NCBI GenBank assembly: GCA_016203305.1 | Contig: JACQMY010000019.1 | Location: 1 to 37,268 of the forward strand | Direction of reading: 5' to 3' | Source: Candidatus Woesearchaeota archaeon | GTDB lineage: Archaea > Nanobdellota > Nanobdellia > Woesearchaeales > ARS49 | Length of the DNA: 37,268 nucleotides | Shown here: positions 21,712 through 29,073 of the stretch, in pieces | Position numbering within the stretch: position 1 is the first letter of the stretch | Layout: each line of letters begins with the position of its first letter | The notes under the pieces: generated by a model | What the model was told of the DNA's origin: nothing | Databases searched by the model: none | Seen by the model: only the letters and a program-made list of their open reading frames with translations | Made by a program: the position numbers and the translations under genes

Positions 21712-24153
21712 ATGCGTATGAAGCGCTACATTTTTTTATTCCTATCATTGCTCATTCTTACGAGCGTAAGCGCTGACTATAACGCATTCGGCGAAACAAA
21801 CCTGGCAGTTGAGCCATGCACGAGCCACAGCCGCAACATAACAATACAAAACCTAGACAACGAGCAGCGCGATTACGAAATCTCAGTTGACGGGTCAGCA
21901 TCAGACTTTGTAACGTTCAGCACTATAAATTTTGGTTTACAACCAAGCCAAGCAGCAATAATACAAACATTCTACGCAATACCATGTAGTGCGGCTCCTG
22001 ACACGTACAACCTAGACATATTCTTTAACGACGGAACAGACGAGAAAGTCCTCAGCCAAGAAATTCTAGTCAGCTTCCCAGACACGATAAACCTAACAAT
22101 CGAAACACAAAGCAACGTCATCCCTCCATGTGAAACAGCAACATATCCAATAACAGTAAACAACCCAGCAAACTTTACAGAACTCTACACAGTAGAAGCA
22201 GAAGGCCATCCTAACGTACACGTAGGCCAGCAAAACCTCGTCATACTCCCAAAACAAAGCAAAACCTTTGAAGTAAGCGTAACGCCAGATGACTGCACGC
22301 AATCAGGCAACTTTCCATTAACACTAACAATTGAAACCGAGAAAAGCAAGCAGCAAAAAGAGATCCCGCTTGAATTCATATTAACAGCCACGGACATCGC
22401 AGAACTCGCGCCAGGCATAAACACTATACGAACCGATTATGGAGACAACACAGCAGAGCTCACCATCCGAAACATAGGAGACAGACAAACAACATACACA
22501 CTAACAATAGATGGTCCAAGCTGGGCAAGTATCAGTCCAGGAACAGTAACACTAAAACCAGGCCAAAGCCTTGCACTCGCGTTACGGCTCACGCCTATAA
22601 ACGGCACACCTGAAGACAACCACCCGCTCACCCTTACAGCAAGCGTGCAAGAAACAGGAATAACATACACCAAAGAAATAATTCTGAAGCTAAAATCACC
22701 AACATTCTTCGAGAAAAACCCAACATTGACAATTCTTATCATAATAATAGCCATTGCACTAATTGTAGGAATAGTATTCCTGGCTCGCTACCTGCTCAGC
22801 TCACAGTTCAAAGAAACACTCGCGCGAATCAAACAAAAAATGGCTGAAAAAAGAGCAGCAAGGCAAGCACGAAGAGAGCAAGCAAGAAAAGAAAACGAAA
22901 AACGAAAAGCAGAAAAAGAAAAACAAAGAAAAGAAGAAGCAAAACGCAAAGAACAAGAACGAAAAGAACTTGAGCAAAAAGAAAAACTATCCAAAGAAAA
23001 ACGAGAACAAGAAGAACAAGCAAGAAAAGAACGCGAAGACAAAATAAAAGCACGATTGAAATCACAGGTTGAAAGCGAGTACCTCAAAGAATACCTTGTC
23101 GTTGCGCGCAAAGATATTATTACGGCAAGGAACAAAGGAAACCCGAAGAAAACAGCAACAATTGTCATAATACTGGCAATACTGGCACTTGCCACGCTAT
23201 TCTGGAGCTACCTTGCGCCAAACCTAACAAGCGTAGCAGTTGGAATAGTATTACTCTTAGCAATCGCTCTCACAAGACGCATAATCAGAACCAAAAAAAT
23301 AACTGTAAGATGGAAAATACTCCCCGCAGAAAAAACCGTAACACTAAAACTCTGGAAAAAAGGAATAACACAACTAGCAATAACTCCAGACAAGACAACC
23401 AAAAACCTCACGATAACAGTGCAAAAAAGGAAGCCAACAGTAGCACCTGCACAATATGTGTATCAAAGCTTCGGAATAGCAGCAAACGCATCTGTGAAGC
23501 TAGCACCAACACTTCGCGTAAGCAAAAAATGGCTAAAAAGCATAAACGCATTACCTGAAGATATAAGGTTTGGAGTGTACAGAAACAACACCTGGAAAAC
23601 AGTCCCTATTGAAAAAGTAGGAGAAGACAAACAATTCATACACTATACAGCACAAACAACAGCAGGAATGCACGCAATATATGCCAAAGTCAAGCCAAAA
23701 AAACCATCGCCACGCAGAAAAATTATTGCGGGCATAATCCTTCTAGCAGTACTTGCGGCAATTGCAGTAACATTAAACACTCCACAACCATTAGGAATAA
23801 TACCTCCACAAACATGGAAACAAGACACAGTACACGCGCTTGAGCTAAAATCATACTTCAAAGACCCGGATGGTGATTCGCTCAACTATAAGGCGACACC
23901 GACGCCACACATAACAGTAGACTTTGTTAACAGCAAAGCAGTGCTAACGCCTCAAAAAGGATGGAGCGGCGAAGAACAAACAAAATTCACCGCAGACGAC
24001 GACAAAGGAGGAGTCATAAGCAGCAACACGGTCTCGTTACGCGTTGTAAAAACACTGCTCCCGCTAGAATTCAAGCCAACGGCAACATTCCTGATCGCAA
24101 TACTGTTCATTCTAGTGCTCATCTGGTTGGCACGTTCACAAAAACAGAATTAA
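21712..24153 (+). CDS. Multi-pass surface protein: Ig-like ectodomain, coiled coil, PGF-pre-PGF-like and cadherin-like domains
   Basis: 813 residues from ATG 21712. Signal peptide 1-21. Three Ig/COG1361-like modules with paired Cys span ~22-330. Membrane helix 338-360. A highly charged Lys/Glu/Arg coiled coil spans ~363-470. Two adjacent hydrophobic helices (482-501, 506-522) follow. A beta region with VYQSFGIAANASVKLAP...RVSKKWL...GVYRNNTWKTVPIEKVGED (~580-660) resembles the PGF-pre-PGF domain. Then a helix 671-689, a cadherin/He_PIG-like domain (PQTWKQDTVHALELKSYF...DPDGDSLNY; 697-781) and a final helix 790-809. Simple alternation would put the PGF-like domain inside the cell, which is odd. 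Its 3' end overlaps the converging permease gene by 18 bp. Confidence 0.8.
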   Translation: MRMKRYIFLFLSLLILTSVSADYNAFGETNLAVEPCTSHSRNITIQNLDNEQRDYEISVDGSASDFVTFSTINFGLQPSQAAIIQTFYAIPCSAAPDTYNLDIFFNDGTDEKVLSQEILVSFPDTINLTIETQSNVIPPCETATYPITVNNPANFTELYTVEAEGHPNVHVGQQNLVILPKQSKTFEVSVTPDDCTQSGNFPLTLTIETEKSKQQKEIPLEFILTATDIAELAPGINTIRTDYGDNTAELTIRNIGDRQTTYTLTIDGPSWASISPGTVTLKPGQSLALALRLTPINGTPEDNHPLTLTASVQETGITYTKEIILKLKSPTFFEKNPTLTILIIIIAIALIVGIVFLARYLLSSQFKETLARIKQKMAEKRAARQARREQARKENEKRKAEKEKQRKEEAKRKEQERKELEQKEKLSKEKREQEEQARKEREDKIKARLKSQVESEYLKEYLVVARKDIITARNKGNPKKTATIVIILAILALATLFWSYLAPNLTSVAVGIVLLLAIALTRRIIRTKKITVRWKILPAEKTVTLKLWKKGITQLAITPDKTTKNLTITVQKRKPTVAPAQYVYQSFGIAANASVKLAPTLRVSKKWLKSINALPEDIRFGVYRNNTWKTVPIEKVGEDKQFIHYTAQTTAGMHAIYAKVKPKKPSPRRKIIAGIILLAVLAAIAVTLNTPQPLGIIPPQTWKQDTVHALELKSYFKDPDGDSLNYKATPTPHITVDFVNSKAVLTPQKGWSGEEQTKFTADDDKGGVISSNTVSLRVVKTLLPLEFKPTATFLIAILFILVLIWLARSQKQN

Positions 24154-25263
24154 CTGGTATAACATACCAATACCAAAAATAACAAGCAGAAACCCATACC
24201 CTATTGTTCCAATTCTAATAGAATACTCTGGCTTTCTCTCACTCCTCCTGCGCGCAGCAGCATGCATTGCAACAATCAACACCCCTGCAGTGCCACCAGC
24301 AAAAGCACCAGCAACATCCAACGTTCTAATAAACCCTGCACCTAAAAACAACAACATAGCCGGAACTGCAACAACCAACGACCAAGCCTCAAGCTCAGGA
24401 AGCCTAAAATCCTTCAAGTAAACCTGTTTTAACGCAAAACCCAACGCGACAAAAGCAGTAGTCATAGCAGCAATTCCGAATAAGTGCAAGAGAAAAAAGC
24501 CAACAGGGCCAACAAAACTGCTCAATCCAACACTAGCAACCTCAGTTGTAAAACCACCAGAAACACCAATAGCCGCAGCAGTAAATAAAGCATATGCCGC
24601 AATCGGAATCAAAGAGCCAATGATTAATGCTCGCTTAGTAAGCAAAGCGCACTTTTTCAATTCCTCACGTACTTCGGGAATGGCAGCAGTGCCCAAAAAA
24701 GAAAACAAAATCACACCATAAGGCAGAAGTAATTTTCCAAACGAAAAACCAGTCCAACGCGAAGAAGAAAAAGATGAGGAAGAGAACAAAACTATTAGCA
24801 CTAAAATCAAAACAACAAACTTAAACGCATCAACCCACAACTCAAAACCAGCAAGCACGCGCAAACCACCCAGCAAAACAATAGCCATGAACAAATAAAA
24901 TAAAACACTCCACGCCCAAGGAGAAAGACCAAACAAAGCAGACAAACTCTCACCAACACCAAGAGTGTAAGCTACCAACGCACCATACACGCCAACAACC
25001 ATTGACAACAACATACCAATCTTTCCCTTCCTACCAAGAAACTTGCCGGCCAAACCAACCAGTTGATGGCATTCCTTAGCACGCAATGACACCTCGCCTG
25101 CAAGCAAATGTATGACTAGAGTGACAAAGCCCAGCACTAACAACACCAACATACCAGTCCAAAAACCAGAACGAACCACAACATAAGGAATAGCAAGAAT
25201 GCCCGCACCAACAATACAACCAGTCATGGTTGCTATAGCTTCATAATACGCGCGCGGCATCAT
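24136..25263 (-). CDS. Amino-acid permease, aromatic/Trp-Tyr permease (SdaC-like) family
   Basis: 375 residues, about 11 hydrophobic helices. The N-terminal GCIVGAGILAIPYVVVRSGFW is the unwound TM1 substrate-site signature of APC-superfamily amino-acid transporters, closest to the Trp/Tyr permease branch. It would import an amino acid with H+ or Na+; the substrate is not predictable. The start overlaps the upstream hydrolase stop by 4 nt (ATGA), so the two form an operon. The hydrolase Shine-Dalgarno is strong and the permease start is probably coupled. Confidence 0.83.
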   Translation of the reverse strand: MMPRAYYEAIATMTGCIVGAGILAIPYVVVRSGFWTGMLVLLVLGFVTLVIHLLAGEVSLRAKECHQLVGLAGKFLGRKGKIGMLLSMVVGVYGALVAYTLGVGESLSALFGLSPWAWSVLFYLFMAIVLLGGLRVLAGFELWVDAFKFVVLILVLIVLFSSSSFSSSRWTGFSFGKLLLPYGVILFSFLGTAAIPEVREELKKCALLTKRALIIGSLIPIAAYALFTAAAIGVSGGFTTEVASVGLSSFVGPVGFFLLHLFGIAAMTTAFVALGFALKQVYLKDFRLPELEAWSLVVAVPAMLLFLGAGFIRTLDVAGAFAGGTAGVLIVAMHAAARRRSERKPEYSIRIGTIGYGFLLVIFGIGMLYQLILFL

Positions 25264-25820
25264 TTTGCCAACTCCAACACTGAATCCAGCGCGGTTCTTA
25301 ACGACTTCATCCCAGCACTATAATGGCCTTGCTTGTGCTCGACGATAACTTTTGCGTTAAGTTTTTGCTTGAACAACTCTGCATTCATCACAGGAATCCA
25401 AGGATCATTGTCCGAGAAAATACCGATAATATTCTGCTTTTTCAAAAACGCAAGATTGTAAGGCTTCAGCCAAGGAGTCATAAGCTTGATGTCCTCTTCC
25501 GAAGGAGGATTCGGCCAAGTGATCTCAAAAAAGCCAGCAACCAAAACAACACCACCAACCTTTTCCTTAACATTCTCCAAATAACGCAAAATAGTCGCGC
25601 AACCAATACTATGGCCAACAAAGAATGTTTCCTTGTCAAGAGTTCCAACCAATTTTTCCAAAAAAGGCACCCACGCTTCTATCCTTGGATGCTCGGTGTC
25701 AGGCATCCTTGGAACGTAAGTCTTGAAACCCTCCTTCTCCAACTCGCCAGCAAGCCACTCATACCAGTGCTCTTGCGGAGAACCGCCCCAACAATGAATG
25801 ACGAAAACACGCTTGACCAT
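25260..25820 (-). CDS. Small alpha/beta hydrolase, RBBP9/YdeN family
   Basis: 186 residues. It opens with VFVIHCWGGSPQEHWYEWL. Nucleophile elbow GHSIG (S71), acid in FSDNDPW (D137 or D139), and catalytic His in GHYSAG (H166). This is the complete Ser-Asp-His triad of the RBBP9/YdeN serine hydrolases; substrates are generally unknown. AAAGGAGGTCAT immediately before the ATG is a near-consensus Shine-Dalgarno (core AGGAGGT at 25824-25830), which fixes the start. First gene of an operon with the permease. Confidence 0.88.
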   Translation of the reverse strand: MVKRVFVIHCWGGSPQEHWYEWLAGELEKEGFKTYVPRMPDTEHPRIEAWVPFLEKLVGTLDKETFFVGHSIGCATILRYLENVKEKVGGVVLVAGFFEITWPNPPSEEDIKLMTPWLKPYNLAFLKKQNIIGIFSDNDPWIPVMNAELFKQKLNAKVIVEHKQGHYSAGMKSLRTALDSVLELAK

Positions 25821-25911
25821 ATGACCTCCTTTAGCTGTCGTGATGCTTTAAGTTTAATAAGGCTTTTGTCGATAGTGTGTATAAGAATTTATACGTGGAG
25901 TATAAAAGAAA

Positions 25912-26060
25912 AGATTTAAATGCGCGACATTCCACTCCTCTATTGATGAGTGGTGGACTGACGCTGAGTCAAAACTCGCGAGCTTTTGACTATTCCGGAA
26001 ACCAGCATTCCTAATAGAAACTATTCGTAAAAATCCGTAAACTTTCCGGTTTTTCCGTCG
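25912..26060 (+). ncRNA. Candidate small RNA locus upstream of the two regulators
   Basis: The 275-nt gap 25821-26095 has no ORF. A TATA box agatttaaat is at 25912-25921. About 45 nt further on is a strong hairpin AGTCAAAACTC-GC-GAGCTTTTGACT (25967-25991, one bulge). CCGGAAA (from ~25995) can pair with TTTCCGG (~26044-26050). A second TATA, tctataaatg (26066-26075), then serves the next gene, so a separate short transcript at ~25945-26060 is plausible. Family not recognised. Confidence 0.35.
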
Positions 26061-26065
26061 ATGGG

Positions 26066-26075
26066 TCTATAAATG
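26066..26075 (+). promoter_or_regulatory. TATA box for the 26096 gene
   Basis: tctataaatg lies ~28 nt before the GTG at 26096, fitting a leaderless start there. A 6-bp hairpin CACGAA...TTCGTG (26080-26098) overlaps the start codon. Confidence 0.5.
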
Positions 26076-26095
26076 CAATCACGAACGTCGTTTTC

Positions 26096-26356
26096 GTGGT
26101 CAACAAACACATTCAGGACATGATTAGGTGCATGTATAGCACCAGGCGCATCGGCGGACGGCACACCGAGGAAAGAAACATCACAAAACGGCTTAAGCAT
26201 CTTCCACGCGAAGAACAAAAGGAGGCACTCGAAGCATGGGAAAATTGCATCAGGGCGGGGGTAATATTACGGAAGAAAAGCACTGGAGAAAACCACGTGA
26301 GTCTCAATCCCAGATACCTCAGAGAACTGCTCGCGCTAATCGAGGAAGACTTATGA
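26096..26356 (+). CDS. Small basic protein, possible winged-helix-like regulator
   Basis: 86 residues from GTG 26096 (leaderless placement); ATGs at 26120 and 26132 are alternatives. Sequence: GGRHTEERNITKRLKHLPREEQKEALEAWENCIRAGVILRKK, then HVSLNPRYLRELLALIEEDL. The helix-helix-'G-hydrophobic-KK'-wing and terminal helix layout resembles small archaeal DNA-binding proteins ending in a SLNPRK-type motif, a family I recall only as uncharacterised. Its stop overlaps the ATG of the next gene (ATGA), so the two proteins are made together. Function not assigned. Confidence 0.6.
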   Translation: MVNKHIQDMIRCMYSTRRIGGRHTEERNITKRLKHLPREEQKEALEAWENCIRAGVILRKKSTGENHVSLNPRYLRELLALIEEDL

Positions 26357-26679
26357 CTGGAATATTTTGCGAAACATTCGGGCATACAAATCGAAATAAG
26401 ATTCTTGAATTCTTTCTTGAAATGAGCAATACCGACTATGGGCTAGCGGACATTGCACGACTGCTGAACATGAACAAAGCAACAGTTTACAACACTGCTG
26501 GTGAGCTCATCAACAAGCAAATTATAACGCCGCACAGAACCCTTGGCAGAACACAAACATACATACTCAACAAAAAAAACCCAACTGTCCAGTTTCTCAT
26601 CCAAACATTCCACCAAATGCTCAACACGATCTGCGAACAAGAAGCGAAACTCCTCCTTTCCCAGCCATCAGCTTTTTAA
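26353..26679 (+). CDS. Winged helix-turn-helix transcriptional regulator
   Basis: 108 residues from the ATG coupled to the preceding stop (ATGA). The N-terminal half is a wHTH: NRNKILEFFLEMSNTDYGLADIARLLNMNKATVYNTAGELINKQII, with recognition helix MNKATVYNTAGEL and wing RTLGRTQTYILN. The C-terminal part is an amphipathic helix, probably for dimerisation. Similar one-domain ArsR/MarR-like regulators are common in archaea. The frame is open upstream to 26236, but this would overlap the 26096 gene, so the short form is preferred. Target unknown; self-regulation via the AT-rich upstream region is possible. Confidence 0.72.
   Translation: MTGIFCETFGHTNRNKILEFFLEMSNTDYGLADIARLLNMNKATVYNTAGELINKQIITPHRTLGRTQTYILNKKNPTVQFLIQTFHQMLNTICEQEAKLLLSQPSAF
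26671..26679 (+). promoter_or_regulatory. TATA box for tRNA-Trp
   Basis: The ctttttaaa block lies ~30 nt upstream of the tRNA 5' end and overlaps the stop of the wHTH gene. Confidence 0.5.
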
Positions 26680-26706
26680 ACCCTTTGTGTTCCAACTCTT
26701 TTATAA

Positions 26707-26779
26707 GGGGACGTAGTTCAATCTGGTAGAATGGCCGGCTCCAACCCGGCAGATTCGGGTTCAAATCCCGCCGTCCCCA
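26707..26779 (+). tRNA. tRNA-Trp (anticodon CCA)
   Basis: Acceptor GGGGACG/CGTCCCC, D stem GTTC/GAAT, anticodon stem GCCGG/CCGGC with loop CTCCAAC (anticodon CCA), T-loop TTCAAAT, discriminator A. 73 nt, no intron, CCA not encoded. The outermost T-stem pair is mismatched (T-C). Archaeal tRNA-Trp genes often carry an intron; this one does not. Its last 15 bases and the four bases that follow are repeated 126 bp downstream. Confidence 0.92.
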
Positions 26780-26908
26780 CTTTACAAGAATGAACATAGT
26801 GCCAAACCTGTTAGAAACTGCGGGATTTGAACATCCTGAAAATTCTGCGAATTTTCAGTCCCGTCTCGTGATCTACGTCACTTCGGCGGAATCCCGCCGT
26901 CCCCACTT
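26764..26908. repeat. 19-bp direct repeat of the tRNA-Trp 3' end plus inverted T-arm copy
   Basis: AATCCCGCCGTCCCCACTT occurs at 26764-26782 (tRNA 3' end) and again at 26890-26908. Between them GCGGGATTTGAAC (26820-26832) is the exact reverse complement of the tRNA T-arm segment 26759-26771. Three hairpins follow: CTGAAAATT/AATTTTCAG (26836-26858), GTGA/TCAC (26868-26881) and GGCGG/CCGCC (26885-26898). It looks like an attachment-site scar or tRNA-derived structured element. Confidence 0.7.
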
Positions 26909-27078
26909 GATTTTTTGTATAAGTGTTGAAATTTGGCGCAGACAATTATGTGATTTTCAACAACCGCGTAAACATTTAATTGACGCGTGGAAAGGAGAAA
27001 ACTAAAATCAGCTAAAAAGGGGAGAAATTTGTTGCAATTCTCAGAAGATTTATCAACTAGGTATTTTTGTACTTGCCC

Positions 27079-27627
27079 ATGCGATACATTATTCATTGCT
27101 TGTTAGAAGGACGTGTTGCAGCGTACCAGAAAAGATTGGTTAGTAATATCTATCAAGAATTTGGCTTAAATATCACTAAGGAAGAGAATTTACAAACGCA
27201 CTTTACCATCAAATACTGGTTTGAAACAGAGGACATGGTCGAAGTTGAAAGAATTATTGAGGAATTTTGCAAGAAACACAAAAGTCAGCCTATTCGCGTT
27301 GGCGGTTTTGGTTCGTTTCCACCAAAGGTGGTCTTTATTAATGTTCAGCTATCTGGCGCAGCAAAAAAGGTCTTTTTCGAATTAATCTCAGAACTTAGAA
27401 GAATCAAGTGGATGCCATGGGATAAGTATGATGCCGAAAATTTGCACTTTCACTCCACAATAGCAGAGGAATGTAACGAAAGATTTGATGCAGTTCAAGA
27501 GTACGTACGCGGTAAAGAAAAGTACTTCAACTGTAAGTTTGATAACATAACTATACTTAAGCAGGTCGGAGGAGAGAAACATTTCGGACGATGGGAAATC
27601 CACAAATCATTTTCTCTAGAAAGATAA
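27079..27627 (+). CDS. 2H phosphoesterase (LigT/2'-5' RNA ligase superfamily)
   Basis: 182 residues from ATG 27079 (the frame opens at a TTG 12 nt earlier). Both catalytic motifs are present: H41-F-T43 in THFTIKYW and H125-S-T127 in LHFHSTIAEE, with Leu/Phe-rich strands between. 2H enzymes act on 2',3'-cyclic or 2'-5' phosphodiester bonds in RNA, tRNA splicing intermediates or nucleotides. No RNA-binding extras are seen. Codons favour T/A endings (GTT, ATT, TTT) more than most neighbours. With the tRNA-fragment repeat just upstream and AT-rich flanks, acquisition by transfer is possible. Confidence 0.85.
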   Translation: MRYIIHCLLEGRVAAYQKRLVSNIYQEFGLNITKEENLQTHFTIKYWFETEDMVEVERIIEEFCKKHKSQPIRVGGFGSFPPKVVFINVQLSGAAKKVFFELISELRRIKWMPWDKYDAENLHFHSTIAEECNERFDAVQEYVRGKEKYFNCKFDNITILKQVGGEKHFGRWEIHKSFSLER

Positions 27628-27680
27628 AATCAGTAACTTTCACCCTTCAATAGTCCCTATATTCTCGGTTGATCAATAAT

Positions 27681-27771
27681 AGCAGAGCGCATTAATAATG
27701 GAAAAATAGTGCGTTCTGCTAGTATAGCAAATCTCACAAAATCCCTTCCAAAATTAATGAGATTTGCTATA
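27681..27771. repeat. Two consecutive long inverted repeats
   Basis: AGCAGAGCGCA (27681-27691) pairs with TGCGTTCTGCT (27710-27720) with one G-T pair. Two nt further on, TATAGCAAATCTCA (27723-27736) pairs perfectly over 14 bp with TGAGATTTGCTATA (27758-27771). They sit between the 2H gene and the toxin-antitoxin promoter. They could be terminators, an operator array or a tiny MITE. Confidence 0.75.
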
Positions 27772-27800
27772 ATAGCACTTTTTGTCGTTTTTTGCAAACC

Positions 27801-27808
27801 TTTATATA
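27801..27808 (+). promoter_or_regulatory. TATA box of the toxin-antitoxin pair
   Basis: tttatata, ~34 nt before ATG 27839, consistent with a leaderless or near-leaderless transcript. Confidence 0.6.
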
Positions 27809-27838
27809 GTCGTTTTGACTACACTTTTGTAGACACCT

Positions 27839-28048
27839 ATGTATTTCACCGAGATCAGAAAATCACAACATTACATTGAACATCATGAACATGAAATACC
27901 GTGGAGCAGGGTTGTTGAGATCATTTTCACAACGAAGAATAAACGTAAGAAAGGAGACAAGATCGAGATTGAAACAGACAGGTATTATCTTTTATGCGAG
28001 CTCAAAGACAACGTACTTTGGGTGATCAATGCAAAGGTGACAAAATGA
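27839..28048 (+). CDS. DUF4258-like toxin candidate
   Basis: 69 residues: MYFTEIRKSQHYIEHHEHEIPWSRVVEIIF...KKGDKIEIETDRYYLLCELKDNVLWVINAKVTK. The 'H...R...I....VV..I......K.GD.I.......Y.L........V.VI.A' spacing is that of DUF4258-type small proteins, RelE-fold relatives often encoded next to YgiT-type zinc-finger antitoxins. It overlaps the next gene by 4 nt (ATGA), the standard arrangement for toxin-antitoxin pairs, with toxin first as in MqsRA. RNase activity is inferred from the family, not shown. Confidence 0.68.
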   Translation: MYFTEIRKSQHYIEHHEHEIPWSRVVEIIFTTKNKRKKGDKIEIETDRYYLLCELKDNVLWVINAKVTK

Positions 28049-28368
28049 AATGCCCAGACTGTAAAGTGCAAATGAAAGAAGTACAAGTAAAAGTAGAAGG
28101 AGCAGACCAAAAAGTGAAGAGCTATCAGTGTCCTTCATGCGATCATGTAGATTTCGAACCAGAAACGTCAAAAAAGGTCATTGCCGAGCTCAAAGCGAAA
28201 GAAACACCGCTCAAAATTAAGCAAAAGATAGTGAAGCTCTCTCAAGGAAGAGTTGGCATATATTTCAACCGTCACGTCGTTGAAAGCCTGAATCTGAAGC
28301 CAGGCAACCAGATCGCAATATCCGTTCCTGACAAAAAGCATATCGTGCTTAGCATAGACAACAACTAA
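28045..28368 (+). CDS. Antitoxin with YgiT-type zinc finger and SpoVT/AbrB domain
   Basis: 107 residues. The N-terminal zinc finger has two CxxC pairs: CPDC (3-6) and CPSC (near 34-37), the YgiT/MqsA type. The C-terminal ~45 residues form an AbrB-like swapped hairpin (VKLSQGRVGIYFNRHVVESLNLKPGNQIAISV). In MqsA the C-terminal domain is HTH; here it is AbrB, so the DNA-binding module has been swapped. The protein should neutralise the DUF4258-like partner and repress the promoter at 27801. The coupled ATGA start favours coexpression. Confidence 0.78.
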   Translation: MKCPDCKVQMKEVQVKVEGADQKVKSYQCPSCDHVDFEPETSKKVIAELKAKETPLKIKQKIVKLSQGRVGIYFNRHVVESLNLKPGNQIAISVPDKKHIVLSIDNN

Positions 28369-28370
28369 AA

Positions 28371-28718
28371 TTACTTCAAAATCTGCACAACATCGCCAAC
28401 TTCTGTTTTGCTTTGCGCTATCGTGCCAACAGGTAGCTCTAACAAGAACAAGGCTGGCCTGAAAGAATGGTATGAGCTTTTTGGTTCCCACTCAGAACGC
28501 ATCTCAACAACCTCCCAGGCATCGTTAAGAAAAACAAGGTCCATTGCGCCAGGGCAAAACCATGAATGCAAGCGGATGGTCTGTTCTTTCTCGAAATGGA
28601 AAACCAAAGGTATGACTTCCTTGCGAAACATCATGCCACGAGTTTGCTCCCAAAAAGTTCTGCACTCCTCGAAAGACACTGCAAGAATGGTCTGCCTTGT
28701 AGCATTCAAAATTGGCAT
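28371..28718 (-). CDS. DUF192 family protein
   Basis: 115 residues matching the COG1430/DUF192 pattern: TFWEQTRGMMFRKEVIPLVFHF, HSWFCPGAMDLVFLNDAWEVVEM, LLELPVGTIAQSKTEVGDVV. The family folds as a small beta barrel and is of unknown function; many members are secreted, but this one lacks a signal peptide, as is usual for archaeal copies. It converges with the antitoxin gene, leaving a 2-nt gap. A TATA block at 28739-28750 lies ~27 nt before the ATG, so it is leaderless. Confidence 0.82.
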   Translation of the reverse strand: MPILNATRQTILAVSFEECRTFWEQTRGMMFRKEVIPLVFHFEKEQTIRLHSWFCPGAMDLVFLNDAWEVVEMRSEWEPKSSYHSFRPALFLLELPVGTIAQSKTEVGDVVQILK

Positions 28719-28738
28719 ATGTTCCTGATACGTACGAG

Positions 28739-28787
28739 ATATAAAAAGTTCTCGCTTCCGCCCATTAGGTGGTAACGAAGAATTTAA
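28739..28787. promoter_or_regulatory. Divergent TATA boxes of DUF192 and the 28813 gene
   Basis: Minus strand CTTTTTATATCT (28739-28750) is ~27 nt from ATG 28718. Plus strand aatttaagt (28779-28787) is ~28 nt from ATG 28813. Both imply leaderless mRNAs. Confidence 0.5.
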
Positions 28788-28812
28788 GTAATGCTTATAC
28801 TATTTTGCCATT

Positions 28813-29073
28813 ATGACTTTCAACGACCAAATACGGGCATTGCCAAATGGCACTGCAATAGAAATAGTCAAAAAAGATGGTGAACGAATAATAGGCTATT
28901 ATGCGCGTTTCACAGAGGAGGGAGAATACGGAACAACCATCGACACTGGGCATTACATCACCAAGCAAGGAATCGAGGATCCCTCCCAAGAATACCGCGT
29001 TCTGCAGACAAAAGTAGAAGATGTCGCTTATGTCTTAATCCTAAAGCGCGGCACCAGCATCAAAAATGAGTAA
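28813..29073 (+). CDS. Small protein of unknown function, SH3/Sm-like beta pattern
   Basis: 86 residues. ALPNGTAIEIVKKDGERIIGYYARF followed by further short strands (GEYGTTIDTGHYIT, YRVLQTKVEDVAYVLILKRG). This strand order (sticky N-terminal strands, a 'KKDG...GYY' turn, a C-terminal 'VEDVAYVLIL' strand) suggests a small SH3/LSm-like barrel, but no family is recognised. It stands alone between divergent DUF192 and a converging gene whose stop is immediately adjacent. Function not assigned. Confidence 0.6.
   Translation: MTFNDQIRALPNGTAIEIVKKDGERIIGYYARFTEEGEYGTTIDTGHYITKQGIEDPSQEYRVLQTKVEDVAYVLILKRGTSIKNE

Noticed and set aside
24136-24153. 18-bp convergent overlap as a frameshift or assembly error
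   Set aside because: Both proteins end in plausible membrane-proximal tails and short convergent overlaps are normal in compact genomes.
25944-25968. Possible C/D box RNA (TGATGA followed by CTGA boxes)
   Set aside because: Only 8 nt separate the boxes and no second C'/D pair with guide-length spacing is present.
26236-26352. N-terminal extension of the wHTH regulator
   Set aside because: It is entirely within the overlapping 26096 gene and has Gln/Arg-rich out-of-frame composition. The ATGA-coupled start is typical.
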